Source of the DNA: QHWT01 sp963755695 | Lineage (GTDB): Bacteria; Acidobacteriota; Vicinamibacteria; Vicinamibacterales; 2-12-FULL-66-21 | DNA: 64,000 bases | Assembly (NCBI GenBank): GCA_963755695.1 | Contig: CAVWLB010000010.1 | Coordinates: forward strand, 3,038,001-3,102,000 | Direction of reading: 5' to 3' | Part shown: positions 1 through 8,767 of the stretch, piece after piece | Position numbering within the stretch: position 1 is the first letter of the stretch | How the letters are laid out: each line of letters opens with the position of its first letter | Made by a program: the position numbers and the translations under genes | Notes under the pieces: model-generated | Told to the model about the DNA's origin: nothing | Seen by the model: the letters and a program-made list of their open reading frames with translations, nothing else | Database searches by the model: none

Positions 1-934
1 GCGCACGGTCGCGGAGGTATCGGTCTATGCCCGCGTGAACCCCGAACACAAACTGCGCATCGTCGAGGCACTGCAGCGTGCGGGCGCGGTCGTGGCGATG
101 ACCGGCGACGGCGTGAACGATGCCCCGGCGTTGAAGAAGGCCGACATCGGCGTCGCCATGGGAATCACCGGCACCGACGTATCGAAGGAGGCCGCAGATA
201 TGGTGCTGGCCGACGACAACTTCGCCTCGATTGTCGCCGCCGTCGAGGAAGGCCGCGCGATCTTCGCGAACATCCGCAAGTTCCTCCGCTACCTGCTGTC
301 CTCGAACATCGGTGAAGTGATGACGATGTTCTTTGGCGTGCTGCTGGCGAGGCAACTCGGTCTCGATGCTGGTGCTGACGCGCTCGTCCTGCCCCTGCTG
401 GCCACGCAGATTCTGTGGATCAATCTCGTCACCGATGGCCCTCCGGCGCTCGCGCTCGGCCTCGATCCAGCCGACGAAGGAATCATGGAGCAACAGCCGC
501 GTCCTGTTGGCGAGGGGGTGCTCACTCCCCGCATGTGGCGGGGCATCGTCTTGGTCGGAGTCATCATGGCGGTCGGCACGCTGTTCGTGCTCGATGCGTC
601 GCTGCCTGGAGGCTTCGTCGCGGGACGAGGCGACCTGCGGTACGCGCAGACGATGACGTTCACGACGCTGATGCTGTTCCAGATGTTCAACGTCTTGAAC
701 GCGCGCTCGGACGTGCAGAGCGCGTTCGTGCATCTTCTCACCAATCGCTGGCTGTGGATGTCCCTTGGCGGCTCTGTGGCCCTGCAGGTGTTGGTGGTGC
801 ACGTCCCGTTCCTCCAGCGCGCGTTCGGCACGACAGCATTGAGCGCAAGTGACTGGGCGTTCTGTGTCGCGGTCGCCAGTTCAGTGTTGTGGCTGCGCGA
901 GGTGAGCAAGGCGATCGCGCGAGTGCGGCGCTGA
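1..934 (+). CDS. Cation-transporting P-type ATPase, C-terminal part (cut by window edge)
   Basis: The reading frame is open from the first bases, so the gene starts outside the window and the phosphorylated DKTG segment is not seen. What remains is the end of the P domain with the hinge motif TGDGVNDAPALKKADIG, a T-D-V-S-K-E-A-A-D segment, then a hydrophobic C-terminal cation-ATPase domain with about six membrane helices, including WINLVTDGPPALALG. This arrangement is typical of P2-type pumps (Ca2+/Mg2+-like), which move cations across the inner membrane using ATP. The transported ion cannot be fixed from this part. An internal GTG at 35 is not the true start: upstream codons read as a conserved VYARV-PEHK continuation. 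Confidence 0.9.
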   Translation, partial: RTVAEVSVYARVNPEHKLRIVEALQRAGAVVAMTGDGVNDAPALKKADIGVAMGITGTDVSKEAADMVLADDNFASIVAAVEEGRAIFANIRKFLRYLLSSNIGEVMTMFFGVLLARQLGLDAGADALVLPLLATQILWINLVTDGPPALALGLDPADEGIMEQQPRPVGEGVLTPRMWRGIVLVGVIMAVGTLFVLDASLPGGFVAGRGDLRYAQTMTFTTLMLFQMFNVLNARSDVQSAFVHLLTNRWLWMSLGGSVALQVLVVHVPFLQRAFGTTALSASDWAFCVAVASSVLWLREVSKAIARVRR

Positions 935-1044
935 GCAGTCTGTGGGGTGCCCGGCGGCACTCCGAGTGGCCAATCGATACGCTGTTCGACTTGGCTATGA
1001 TCCCTGTCATATGGGGCTGGGCAGCAGGGTCTCATACTTGATGC

Positions 1045-1737
1045 ATGGATCCGCTCTGCGGTTCGACCTGGAGTGAACCCGGCACTGTTGCCGGATTCGC
1101 GGACGCTCCACCCAACGAAGCATTGATGACATTCGCGGCGCGAGAACGCCGGCGCGGTGGGAGGCGGGCGGTTGACGTGGGGTGCGGCGCGGGCCGAAAC
1201 CTCATACCGCTCGCCCATCAGGGCTGGACGATTGTTGGGGTCGATCTCTCACGGCCGATGATCGACGCGGCGGCTGGCCGTCTAAAAGCAGAGCGGTTGT
1301 CGGACCACGCGCGAGTGGCGCTGGCGCCGATGGATGCGCTGCCGGTCGCCAGTCAGAGTGTCGACCTGGTCGTCGCCCACGGGATTTGGAACCTTGCGCG
1401 CTCGGACGCCGAGCTTCGTCGAGCGATGTCCGAGACGGCGCGCATCGCGCTGCCTGGCGCGGGCCTCTTCGTGTTCACCTTTTCGCGGACGACGCTTCCT
1501 GCAGCCGTCTCGCCGATCTCTGGAGAGTCGTTCGTGTTCACTGGCTTCTCCGGCCGGCCGCAGTGCTTTCTGACCGAAGACGAACTGGTCGCAGAACTCG
1601 CATCGGTCGGGTTCATTTTGGACCCCGCCGTTCCGCTCACCGAACACAACCTCCCGCATCCCGCTTCGATACGTGCGGTCAACGTGCCGGTCATATTCGA
1701 AGCGGCGTTTCGCTTCAACGGCGGTCGCACGCGATGA
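1045..1737 (+). CDS. Class I SAM-dependent methyltransferase
   Basis: This 230-residue protein has the Rossmann motif I VDVGCGAGRNLIPLA near residue 43, followed by the acidic strand-2 end VGVDLS, which binds the ribose of S-adenosylmethionine. Later motifs include the DLVVAHG strand. No substrate-binding domain is recognisable, so the acceptor is unknown. It is cytoplasmic, with no signal peptide. The stop codon overlaps the start of the next gene as ATGA, so the two are probably translated together. Two in-frame-independent ATGs lie 4 bases apart (1041, 1045); only the one at 1045 is in frame. Function within the pair is not known. Confidence 0.8.
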   Translation: MDPLCGSTWSEPGTVAGFADAPPNEALMTFAARERRRGGRRAVDVGCGAGRNLIPLAHQGWTIVGVDLSRPMIDAAAGRLKAERLSDHARVALAPMDALPVASQSVDLVVAHGIWNLARSDAELRRAMSETARIALPGAGLFVFTFSRTTLPAAVSPISGESFVFTGFSGRPQCFLTEDELVAELASVGFILDPAVPLTEHNLPHPASIRAVNVPVIFEAAFRFNGGRTR

Positions 1738-1973
1738 AGCCCGCGCGCGTTTCGCTGAAGCCTGCGCATCCCGATCGGATCTGCTGGGGGTGCGACAAGT
1801 ACTGCCCCGCCGATGATCTCGCCTGCGGCAACGGCACGATCCGCACTCTGCACCCGATCGAACTGTTCGGTGAGGACTGGCTCGAGTGGTCCGAAGCAGA
1901 CGGGCCAGCCAGCGCGCCCTATGTGACCACCGATCGTGCTCGGCGCCGCGAGGTGATGTCCCCGATGGATTGA
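1734..1973 (+). CDS. DUF3079 small cysteine-rich protein
   Basis: A 79-residue protein starting at an ATG that overlaps the stop of the methyltransferase (ATGA). It contains HPDRICWGCDKYCPADDLAC, with four cysteines, then GNGTIRTLHPIELFG and a W-E-W segment. From memory this matches the DUF3079 family, small proteins with a conserved Cys pattern suggestive of metal binding, function unknown. The translational coupling suggests it acts with the methyltransferase, but that is inference. The longer upstream open frame is a shadow of the methyltransferase gene; the ATGA start is chosen because family similarity begins there. Confidence 0.75.
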   Translation: MKPARVSLKPAHPDRICWGCDKYCPADDLACGNGTIRTLHPIELFGEDWLEWSEADGPASAPYVTTDRARRREVMSPMD

Positions 1974-2098
1974 CGGATCCAACCCACGAGGGTTGCGGTC
2001 CACGCCGCCAGCGCCACGAACACGAACACCCGCGGAATGATCAGGAGCACTGGCGCGTCGATCGCTTGCGCCAGCCGCACGGTCGCAACCGTGCGGAC
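1919..2098 (-). pseudogene. C-terminal relic of a TDT (tellurite resistance/dicarboxylate) transporter
   Basis: A minus-strand frame of about 59 codons ending at a TAG reads TVATVRLAQAIDAPVLLIIP followed by RVFVFVALAAWTATLVGW. This resembles the last membrane helix pair of the TDT/TehA transporter family, as I recall its conserved end. No transporter sequence continues upstream, where the MBL-fold gene begins within about 40 bases, so only a stump remains. Its 3' end runs antisense over the last 55 bases of the DUF3079 gene. The family assignment rests on about 45 residues and is tentative. Confidence 0.45.
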
Positions 2099-2138
2099 CT
2101 TGGGTCCGCCGCAGCGGGCTGACAGGCCACTTCGCGAC

Positions 2139-3162
2139 TCATTGCTGATCGCCGAACCCGTGCTGACGGTTGTGCTCGCGCCGCGCGTCTTCGAGCGCCG
2201 CCTTCTTCGGGAATTCCCTGCCGGTCATCTCCTTGTAAACCTGCGCGACCTGCCCCTCGAACGAGGTGATCGGCTTGTCGCTGGTGTCGATGTAGGTGCG
2301 GTGACTTTTCAGAAGCGCGGCCCGGATGGCGGGCACTTCGGCTTGCACCCGATCGGGAGCGAGTCCCTTGCGCTTCTCGACCTCGCCTCGAAGATCGATG
2401 AAGAACTGCTGCTGCGCCTCGATCACCCGGCCATCGCCAACCGGGCCGTGACCCGGCGCTACGACGGTTGCGCCGAGCTTTCTCGCTTCCGCGAGCGTCG
2501 CCACCCACGCTGCGCTGTCGCCGTCGCCCATGTAGTTGTACGGACCGTTGACGGCCGCGTCACCGGTAAACAGAATCCGCTCCTTGGGCAGCCACGCGAA
2601 GCCGTCGCCGTGGGTGTGGGCAACGCCAAAGTACCGGAGCTCCACCCGATGCTTCCCGTCGTCGAAGATCAGCTGGTCGCGATAGAGCAACGAGGGCGGC
2701 TTCAAGCGGGTGTCCTTCATGTCGTCGCGTTCCTTCGCCTCGTCCTCCCATCTCCCGGGATTGCCGGCGAAGAGGCCGGTCTCGGTACTTGCGCATCTCG
2801 GCGACTACGTTTTCCTGCGCGACCGGCACCGCGCCGTTGTCGACCCACAGCTGGTTGCCGTAGGCGTGATCGCCGTGGTGGTGGGTATCGAACACGAATC
2901 GAATCGGCTTATCGGTCTGCGCTTTGATCTTCGGCATGATTTCCCGGGCGCCGGAGGGAAAGTTCGCATCGACTACTAGTACGTAATCGTCGAACACCAC
3001 CCAGCCGTTGTTGCAGTGTCCTTTCCCTAGAAGGTCCCCCTCGTGGAAGTACACCCCGGGTGCCAGCTCCTTGACCGTGTTGACCTGAGTTGATGCATCA
3101 CGCCGATACCAGACTCCAGTGATCAGGCCGGTGAGCAGCAGGCACAGTGCGAAGCGCCTCAT
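2139..3162 (-). CDS. Secreted MBL-fold metallo-hydrolase (frameshifted)
   Basis: The N-terminal part has a hydrophobic signal segment and the zinc motif HHHGDH at residues 94-99. The C-terminal part, in another frame, carries a histidine (AHTHGDGFAW), an aspartate (FTGDAAVNGP) and a final GHGPVGD, completing the binuclear metallo-beta-lactamase fold site. The two halves join in frame (RKY-ETGLFAGNPGRW) if one base near 2784 is removed. Such periplasmic MBL-fold proteins hydrolyse varied esters, lactones or phosphodiesters; the substrate is unknown, and there is no basis to call it an antibiotic resistance enzyme. The single indel could be a sequencing error or a real recent inactivation. Confidence 0.8.
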
Positions 3163-3466
3163 CGGAGACCTCCAGTCATTCGGTGGAATTTTTCACCGCG
3201 GGCCATCAAAGAAGGAGCGGGGAGTAACTATGAAGATGGGATCCTCCATCGCCAGAGCGCTCCGAGTTTATACTGCGGCACCTCACCGTGCACGTCGCTC
3301 ACATTGCGCGACCGGCTGTCCTCCGCGACAGCGCTTCAGCAGGAACTCCCAGGGCTGATACTGGCCCGGCAGTACGTTAGTCCTGTCGCAAGGCGCGGCA
3401 AGGCTCGATCAAGCCGAGGAGGGCCTGAGAGAGACGGCGGGCGCGATGTGCGGCGTGAAAGGGAGA
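3163..3466. other. Gene-free stretch
   Basis: About 300 bases between the upstream end of the MBL-fold gene and the stop of the TPR-peptidase gene, both on the minus strand. Short open frames here have no recognisable similarity and overlap on both strands. A TTTATACT run near 3267 may be part of a promoter but no matching -35 is convincing. Confidence 0.4.
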
Positions 3467-4537
3467 CTAGTCGCGAGCCGCCAGCGCGGCGAAATCCTCG
3501 TAGCGCATCGCGAGCCGCTGTTGAAACGCGCGATCAAACGCCACGCCGCGCCTCAGATCCTCCAGCAGCGCGATGACGGCGTTCATGCCGCGGAGCTCAA
3601 TCAGGCGCCGCACGCCCCTCGCGGCCGTCGCGTAAGCGACTTCGGCGTCGCGCGTGGAAAGACCAACGAAGCCGCCGTGCAGCTCTGACAGTGCGGGCCG
3701 TTCCCGGGAGAGCACCAGCGTTGCTTCCGCGTCAGCGGAGGTCTCTGGTTCGAGTACCGTGGCCAGACCCTCGTTCAGCCATGCGGGCACGGTCCGCCCC
3801 CCTAACCTGCCGATCACGGCGTGAACGTATTCGTGTGACAACACGCGGTCGAGCTCCCCGGGCTCGCCCTCCGCGACGCGGATCGGCAACCGAATGCGTC
3901 CGTCGTACGCCGCTACGGACCAGGCAGCCAATTTCGTAATGTCACTGAATTGCTCACGGGTGTAGAGCACCACGGTGACAGGCTGCGACGGATGGATGCC
4001 GAGCGTATTGCCGATTCGCCGATATGCGGCCTCGAGCCCCTCGGTGACCCCGCGAGCGAGTGGCTCGTCAGCCGCCATCTCGAATAGCGCAGTGAAGTGC
4101 TCCGTCCGTGCTTCCCGAAAGCGGCTCTGCAACTCTCGTTGCTTGCGCCACTCATCGAGCTGCTGCTGGAGGTCGCGGGACAACGGCGAGCGCTGTGCTG
4201 CTGCTTCGTAGATCGAGATCGCCGCGGACAGACGTCCTGCGCGGTAATGGAGGTCTCCTAGCCACACCGCCGCTGGCAGGAAACCCGGGTTGATGGCAAG
4301 AACGCACTCGAAACGGGACTGCGCGACGTCGTCCTGCCCGAGCATGAACGCAGCGATGCCCGCACCGAAGCAGAGGCTCGCGTCCTCAGGTTGCATCCCT
4401 GCCGCCTGGGTGAATGCTTGCAGTGCGTCACCGAAACGCCCACTCTCGATCGCTGCCGTGCCCGCGCGTGCGAGTGCGGTCGCATCCGCTGCAGCGCAGG
4501 CGTCGGCGGCGCACACGGTAGCCGCGAGCATCAGCAA
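3467..4537 (-). CDS. TPR protein with a gluzincin-type metallopeptidase domain
   Basis: Residues about 20-125 form tetratricopeptide repeats (ESGRFGDALQAFTQAAGMQP; then DDVAQSRFECVLAINPGFLP). After a short helical linker comes a zinc peptidase domain with HEYVH at 235-239 and the downstream helix WLNEGLATVLE, whose Glu256 is the expected third ligand: a HExxH-E gluzincin of the peptidase MA-like family. The protein is probably exported: the frame stays open upstream of the TTG start at 4537, and a hydrophobic stretch continues there, so the real start may be up to 20 codons earlier. Substrate unknown; TPRs suggest it works in a complex. Confidence 0.75.
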   Translation of the reverse strand: MLMLAATVCAADACAAADATALARAGTAAIESGRFGDALQAFTQAAGMQPEDASLCFGAGIAAFMLGQDDVAQSRFECVLAINPGFLPAAVWLGDLHYRAGRLSAAISIYEAAAQRSPLSRDLQQQLDEWRKQRELQSRFREARTEHFTALFEMAADEPLARGVTEGLEAAYRRIGNTLGIHPSQPVTVVLYTREQFSDITKLAAWSVAAYDGRIRLPIRVAEGEPGELDRVLSHEYVHAVIGRLGGRTVPAWLNEGLATVLEPETSADAEATLVLSRERPALSELHGGFVGLSTRDAEVAYATAARGVRRLIELRGMNAVIALLEDLRRGVAFDRAFQQRLAMRYEDFAALAARD

Positions 4538-4795
4538 GGCCGGCGTAATCGGGAGTCGAATTGCCAGGGCGGATCGCCAGGGTGCAAGAAGGACACCCGG
4601 GCGGGACCCGTCAACTCGCTCGGGTTCGGCTCGCGTCGCGGACTTTATCTTTCGTCAGGTCTACAAAAGTCTCCCCTGGGGTAGAGCTGGAATGGCGGAC
4701 ATCCTGGAGAGTCTTTTATGTCGTCGCGCCGGACGGGCTCTGCTTCTGGTTCGGGGAGCGGAGCTCGAAGGCGGGCCCTCGTGAAGCGCGAGGAT

Positions 4796-6036
4796 TCAGC
4801 GCGCGGGTGTCACGGTGAAAGCCGCCATCTCGCTCACGTTCCTGACGAACAAGCGGCCAGCCGCGAATGATGGACCGGTGACCGACATCACCTCCCGCGT
4901 GAACACGCGCAGCCGCGACAACTCCTCGTAACCGGCCGGCGAGGCGCGAACGATCCGCAGCTCCCCCGACGTCTGACCGAGTAAAGCGAGATTCGCCCCC
5001 ATGCCCATCAACGTCCCAGCGCCGACCCGCTCCTGCCATTTCACGTTGCCGGTGGCCGCGTCGACGCAGAGCAGCTGCGGTCCCGTGAACGTATATAGGA
5101 GCCCGTCGCGATAGATCGCCGGGCCGTTGTAGGCGCGCACGCGCGGAGATCGCCAGATCTCTGTCGCGGCGAATCCTTCGCCGTTCCTGGTGACCTTCGT
5201 CATCACCGACAGGTTCCAGGTGCTATAGAGGACTCGATCCCCTGGAATGAGCAGCGGAGGATTGGATGTGACGTCCTTTGGATCTGGACCGGTAATCGTC
5301 CACTGCAGCCGGCCATCGTCTGGCGCGACCGCAAACACTTCATCTCCCGCCGCGACAACGACCTGGCTGACGCCGCCGATCGTCGCCAGCACGGCGGAGG
5401 AATATCCCGGGTTCTTTCCCCGCGGCACGCTCCACGCCAGCGCGCCGGTCGCTCGATTGAAGGCCAGCAGCCCGCGGCTTTTCTCGCCGCCGGTCGGGAC
5501 GATAACAAGGTCGGTAGCGACCAGCGGAGACGCGCCGAACCCCCACCCGGGAATCGTGGCACCGAACTCGCGCACGAGATCGTGCCGCCACTGCTCGCGG
5601 CCGGTCGGCAGTTGCAGGGCGACGAGGTGGCCGTTCGGCCCCAGCGCGAAGATCTGGTCGCGATCTATCGCGGGCGTCGCTATCGGACCGTCGTTCGATC
5701 CGTCGTGCCCTTTGTAGGTCGGCGCGACGAGGGTCGTCCATCGCTCGCGTCCCGTCGCCGCGTCGAGCGCGACGACGAAGTCGGAACCATCTCTCAGCTC
5801 CATCGACACCACGGCATCGCCGGCTATGGCCACTTCTGAATAACCGCCGGCGCTTGGCCGCCACCAGATTTCTTGAAACGCCGTCGGAGCCGGTGACGGC
5901 GCTGCGCTTCCGCGTTGCGCGACGGCCCCCACAATCCCGGCCACCTGGAAGTGCTGCCGGGCGGCGCCTGCATTGACGCGGCGGCGCCCAGACCAGCGAC
6001 GACAACTAATGTCCATACGGCCTGAATGGAGAGCAT
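4796..6036 (-). CDS. Secreted PQQ-like beta-propeller protein (frameshifted near the N-terminus)
   Basis: The main frame encodes repeated blades typical of PQQ/BamB-like eight-bladed propellers (VVSMELRDGSDFVVALDAAT; LLAFNRATGALAWSV; LLCVDAATGNVKWQE). The frame beginning at 6036 supplies the correct front end: a signal peptide (VVVAGLGAAASMQA) and the WPGLWGPSRNAEA start motif of this family. The two frames join near 5900-5915. Without that repair the ORF would start in frame with a non-signal, arginine-rich segment, which I reject. Such proteins are either quinoprotein-like or scaffold propellers in the periplasm; no catalytic role can be assigned. Confidence 0.75.
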
Positions 6037-6156
6037 GGGCGTACGCTAGCGCGCGGATCGCTGGCTTTTCAACTGGTCTGTGACGAACGTCGGGTCAGGG
6101 ATGCGGGCCGTCCGGGCAGGATTGCGCTTCCGCGATCTGCGCTTTGGATGGGTGGT

Positions 6157-8673
6157 CTACTCGTGCTTCAGCGCGCGAATGGGCTCGATGCGACACGCCC
6201 GGTCAGCGGGCACGAATCCAGCCGCAACGGCAACGATCATGAGCACGACGACCGCCAAGCCCAGCACAGCGGCATCGTGGAACTGCAAACCAAATAGAAG
6301 CGCCTGAGCAGCGCGCCCTACGACCAGTGCTGACAGGATACCGATCGCGCCGCCGATCATGGCCGTGAGTCCCACCTGCCGTAACACCATCCAACGAACG
6401 CGGCCCCGTGTGGCTCCCAACGCGAGACGCAAACCGAGTTCCGTGGTCCGCTGGGTGACGGTATACGCGAACACCCCGTACAGTCCAACCGAAGCAACGA
6501 GCATCGAGAGTATCGCGAACGCCCCCGAGATCACGCTCATCAGGCGTTCACGCGTCGTGGCTCCACGCAGGGTGTCCCTCATCGTGCGGAGCGTCTCAAT
6601 TGGTAGGTTCGGATCACGCCGGCGCACCGTCTCCTCGAGTACGGTCAGGAGTCCCTGCGGATTCGAGCGTGTACGGACGAAAAACGTCATCAGGCCGGGT
6701 CTTCGAGTGCCTTGCCGATGGGGCACAAAAAACATGGGAGCAGGCCGTTCGCTGAGGTTGCTGTGCCTGAAATCCTTTGCGACGCCCACAATCTCAATAT
6801 CCAGCGCTGACGAATCACGCGACAGCCGCTTCCCGACGGCTCGAGGCCCGAGGCCAAACTTCCTGGCAAATGCCTGGTTCACGATCGCCACGCGGGCGGC
6901 GTTCTCTGAATCCGTCGGTACGAATTCACGCCCGGAGACCAGTGAAACACCAAGCGTACAAAAGTACTTGGGACCGATCTCGTCGTATCGCGTGTGGCGA
7001 TCGGCATTAGGTCCGGCGTCGAACCCCTCCACGAAGACTTGTGTCAACCGCACATTGTCGGAAAGCAAGGGAGTCGTGGATGACGTGACTTCCGAAACGC
7101 CGGGGAGCGCACTGAATTCCTCTTCGAGGTCCGCGAACAGCAGCGCTGAGCGTTCAGGCGTGTATCCGTTCCGCTGGGGCGACAGACTGAAGGTGATGAG
7201 GTTGTCAACCTTGAATCCGGGATCGACGCGATTGAGGTTGGAGAGGCTTTTCGTGAACAGACCGGCCAAGACCACGAGAACCATCGAGAGCGCCATCTGC
7301 GAGGCTGCCAGGATCATCCGGTATCGCGTCGAACGGCGTCCGATGCCTGATTGTCCTGCTTGCGCTTTCAGCGCCAGGAGCGCCGCGCGCCTCGTGGTCT
7401 GCGCCGCAGGCAACAGCCCAACCAAGGCGGTCACCGCAAGCGCCAATCCAGCGGTGCCGATGAGCGTGAAGCTGTCGATCCGCAGCGGTAACTCCGGCGC
7501 TCCGTCGCCAAACGCCGCGCGAATGAGGTCCATTGTCCACCGCGCGACGAGGAGACTGACGGTTGCGGAGATGATTGCCAGGACGCTGGTCTCGGTCATG
7601 AGCTGAGCGACCAGGCGGCCGGGTGTCGCCCCAATGGCCAATCGGGTCGCCAGTTCTTTCGCTCGTGCCGCCGCTCGAGCCAGAAGAAGGTTGGCAACGT
7701 TGAAACACGAGATGAGCAGCACGAGCACGGTGATGGCGACGAGCAGCGTCAGTGGAGCCCAGGCGTCTTTGTTGAAGCGACTCTGGCCTCTCGACCCGGG
7801 CTCGAACTGCAGACCCTTTGCCCGGAACTGCACCATCATCTCTTCGCTCATGCCCTCCTGAAGCGGCACCTCGACGTCGTTGATGATGGCGCGATAGGCC
7901 GCATCCATGGCGCTTCGCGCTTGATCGTCTGCGACACCCGGCTTCAAACGCGCGAACAAGTACAGCCAATATGCGCGTCGATTATCCGGCTGGCTCCGTG
8001 GGTCGGATGCCATTCGCCAGCGCATCGTGATGGGTATGAATACATCTGGTCTCAGGCCGGCTGTCGTGCCGTTGAAGCCCTCAGGCGCGACCCCGATCAC
8101 GGTCACACGCTGTCCGTTGATCACCATCCGGTCGTTCAGGATGTCTGGACGCCCGCCGAACTGACGCTGCCAGTAGTGGTGACTCAGAACGGTGACGGCT
8201 GGCTCGCCTACCACCCGATCGTCTGACGGTTCCAGGAGGCGCCCGAGTGCCGGGCGAACGCCCAGCACGTGAAAATAGCTGCCCGATACGAACAGTCCCT
8301 GGCCGGTCGCGGTCTGGCCCCCGTGCGCCAAACTCACATCCACTTCCCGGTGCGCTGCAATTCCGGTGAAGACTGTCTGCACCCGTTCCAGGTCACGGAA
8401 CATTGGAAAACTGAACACGGCTTCGCATCCACCGATGCTGCCGCATGAGGTCGGTCCGGATCTCGGGCCCGGGGAGATGAGGTTGACCAGTTGCCGTGGC
8501 TCGGCAACCGGAAGCGGCCTGAGGAGCAACTGGTAGTACAGCGAGCACACCGCCGCGTTTGCCCCGATGCCCAGCGCCAGCGTCAGCACGGCCACGACGC
8601 TGAAGCTTGGGGCGCGTCGAAGAGTGCGAACAGCGTAGCGAATGTCCTGCCGAAGATTGGTGAAGAAAGCCAT
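6157..8673 (-). CDS. ADOP-type ABC transporter permease (MacB/FtsX fold)
   Basis: An 838-residue protein starting with the typical ADOP entry (LRQDIRYAVRTLRRAPSFSV, then VLTLALGIGANAAV). It has two MacB-like periplasmic domains and two FtsX domains, each with membrane helices: the first near VLLISCFNVANLLLARAAAR, the second near LVASVGLYGVFAYTVTQRTT. It ends with the common tail ACRIEPIRALKHE. ADOP permeases are acidobacterial duplicated permeases usually found without an adjacent ATPase gene, and none is present here. It diverges from the histidine kinase at 8768, with which it may share a promoter. This copy is intact, unlike the other two in the window. Confidence 0.88.
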   Translation of the reverse strand: MAFFTNLRQDIRYAVRTLRRAPSFSVVAVLTLALGIGANAAVCSLYYQLLLRPLPVAEPRQLVNLISPGPRSGPTSCGSIGGCEAVFSFPMFRDLERVQTVFTGIAAHREVDVSLAHGGQTATGQGLFVSGSYFHVLGVRPALGRLLEPSDDRVVGEPAVTVLSHHYWQRQFGGRPDILNDRMVINGQRVTVIGVAPEGFNGTTAGLRPDVFIPITMRWRMASDPRSQPDNRRAYWLYLFARLKPGVADDQARSAMDAAYRAIINDVEVPLQEGMSEEMMVQFRAKGLQFEPGSRGQSRFNKDAWAPLTLLVAITVLVLLISCFNVANLLLARAAARAKELATRLAIGATPGRLVAQLMTETSVLAIISATVSLLVARWTMDLIRAAFGDGAPELPLRIDSFTLIGTAGLALAVTALVGLLPAAQTTRRAALLALKAQAGQSGIGRRSTRYRMILAASQMALSMVLVVLAGLFTKSLSNLNRVDPGFKVDNLITFSLSPQRNGYTPERSALLFADLEEEFSALPGVSEVTSSTTPLLSDNVRLTQVFVEGFDAGPNADRHTRYDEIGPKYFCTLGVSLVSGREFVPTDSENAARVAIVNQAFARKFGLGPRAVGKRLSRDSSALDIEIVGVAKDFRHSNLSERPAPMFFVPHRQGTRRPGLMTFFVRTRSNPQGLLTVLEETVRRRDPNLPIETLRTMRDTLRGATTRERLMSVISGAFAILSMLVASVGLYGVFAYTVTQRTTELGLRLALGATRGRVRWMVLRQVGLTAMIGGAIGILSALVVGRAAQALLFGLQFHDAAVLGLAVVVLMIVAVAAGFVPADRACRIEPIRALKHE

Positions 8674-8740
8674 GTCAATTCAGACGCCACCGTCCGCGTT
8701 CGTCGCTCGTCACCCAGTTCTCCAAAACCCAAGCGAGCGC

Positions 8741-8748
8741 ATTATAAT
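8741..8748. promoter_or_regulatory. Palindromic -10 box shared by divergent genes
   Basis: ATTATAAT is its own reverse complement, so it presents a perfect TATAAT on both strands (plus 8743-8748, minus 8746-8741). It lies 20 bases before the ATG at 8768 and 67 bases before the ADOP start at 8673. No good -35 is seen on either side, so an upstream activator or extended contacts may be needed. Confidence 0.55.
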
Positions 8749-8767
8749 CGTGCTTTCCGGCCTTCGT

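Noticed and set aside
2139..3162. Antibiotic resistance metallo-beta-lactamase
   Set aside because: Only the general MBL-fold zinc motifs are present; no feature of a true class B beta-lactamase was found.
4651..4800. Small plus-strand frame with FYVVAPDGLCFWFGE
   Set aside because: It looked protein-like but has no start with a ribosome site, no family I know, and lies in a short gap between two minus-strand genes.
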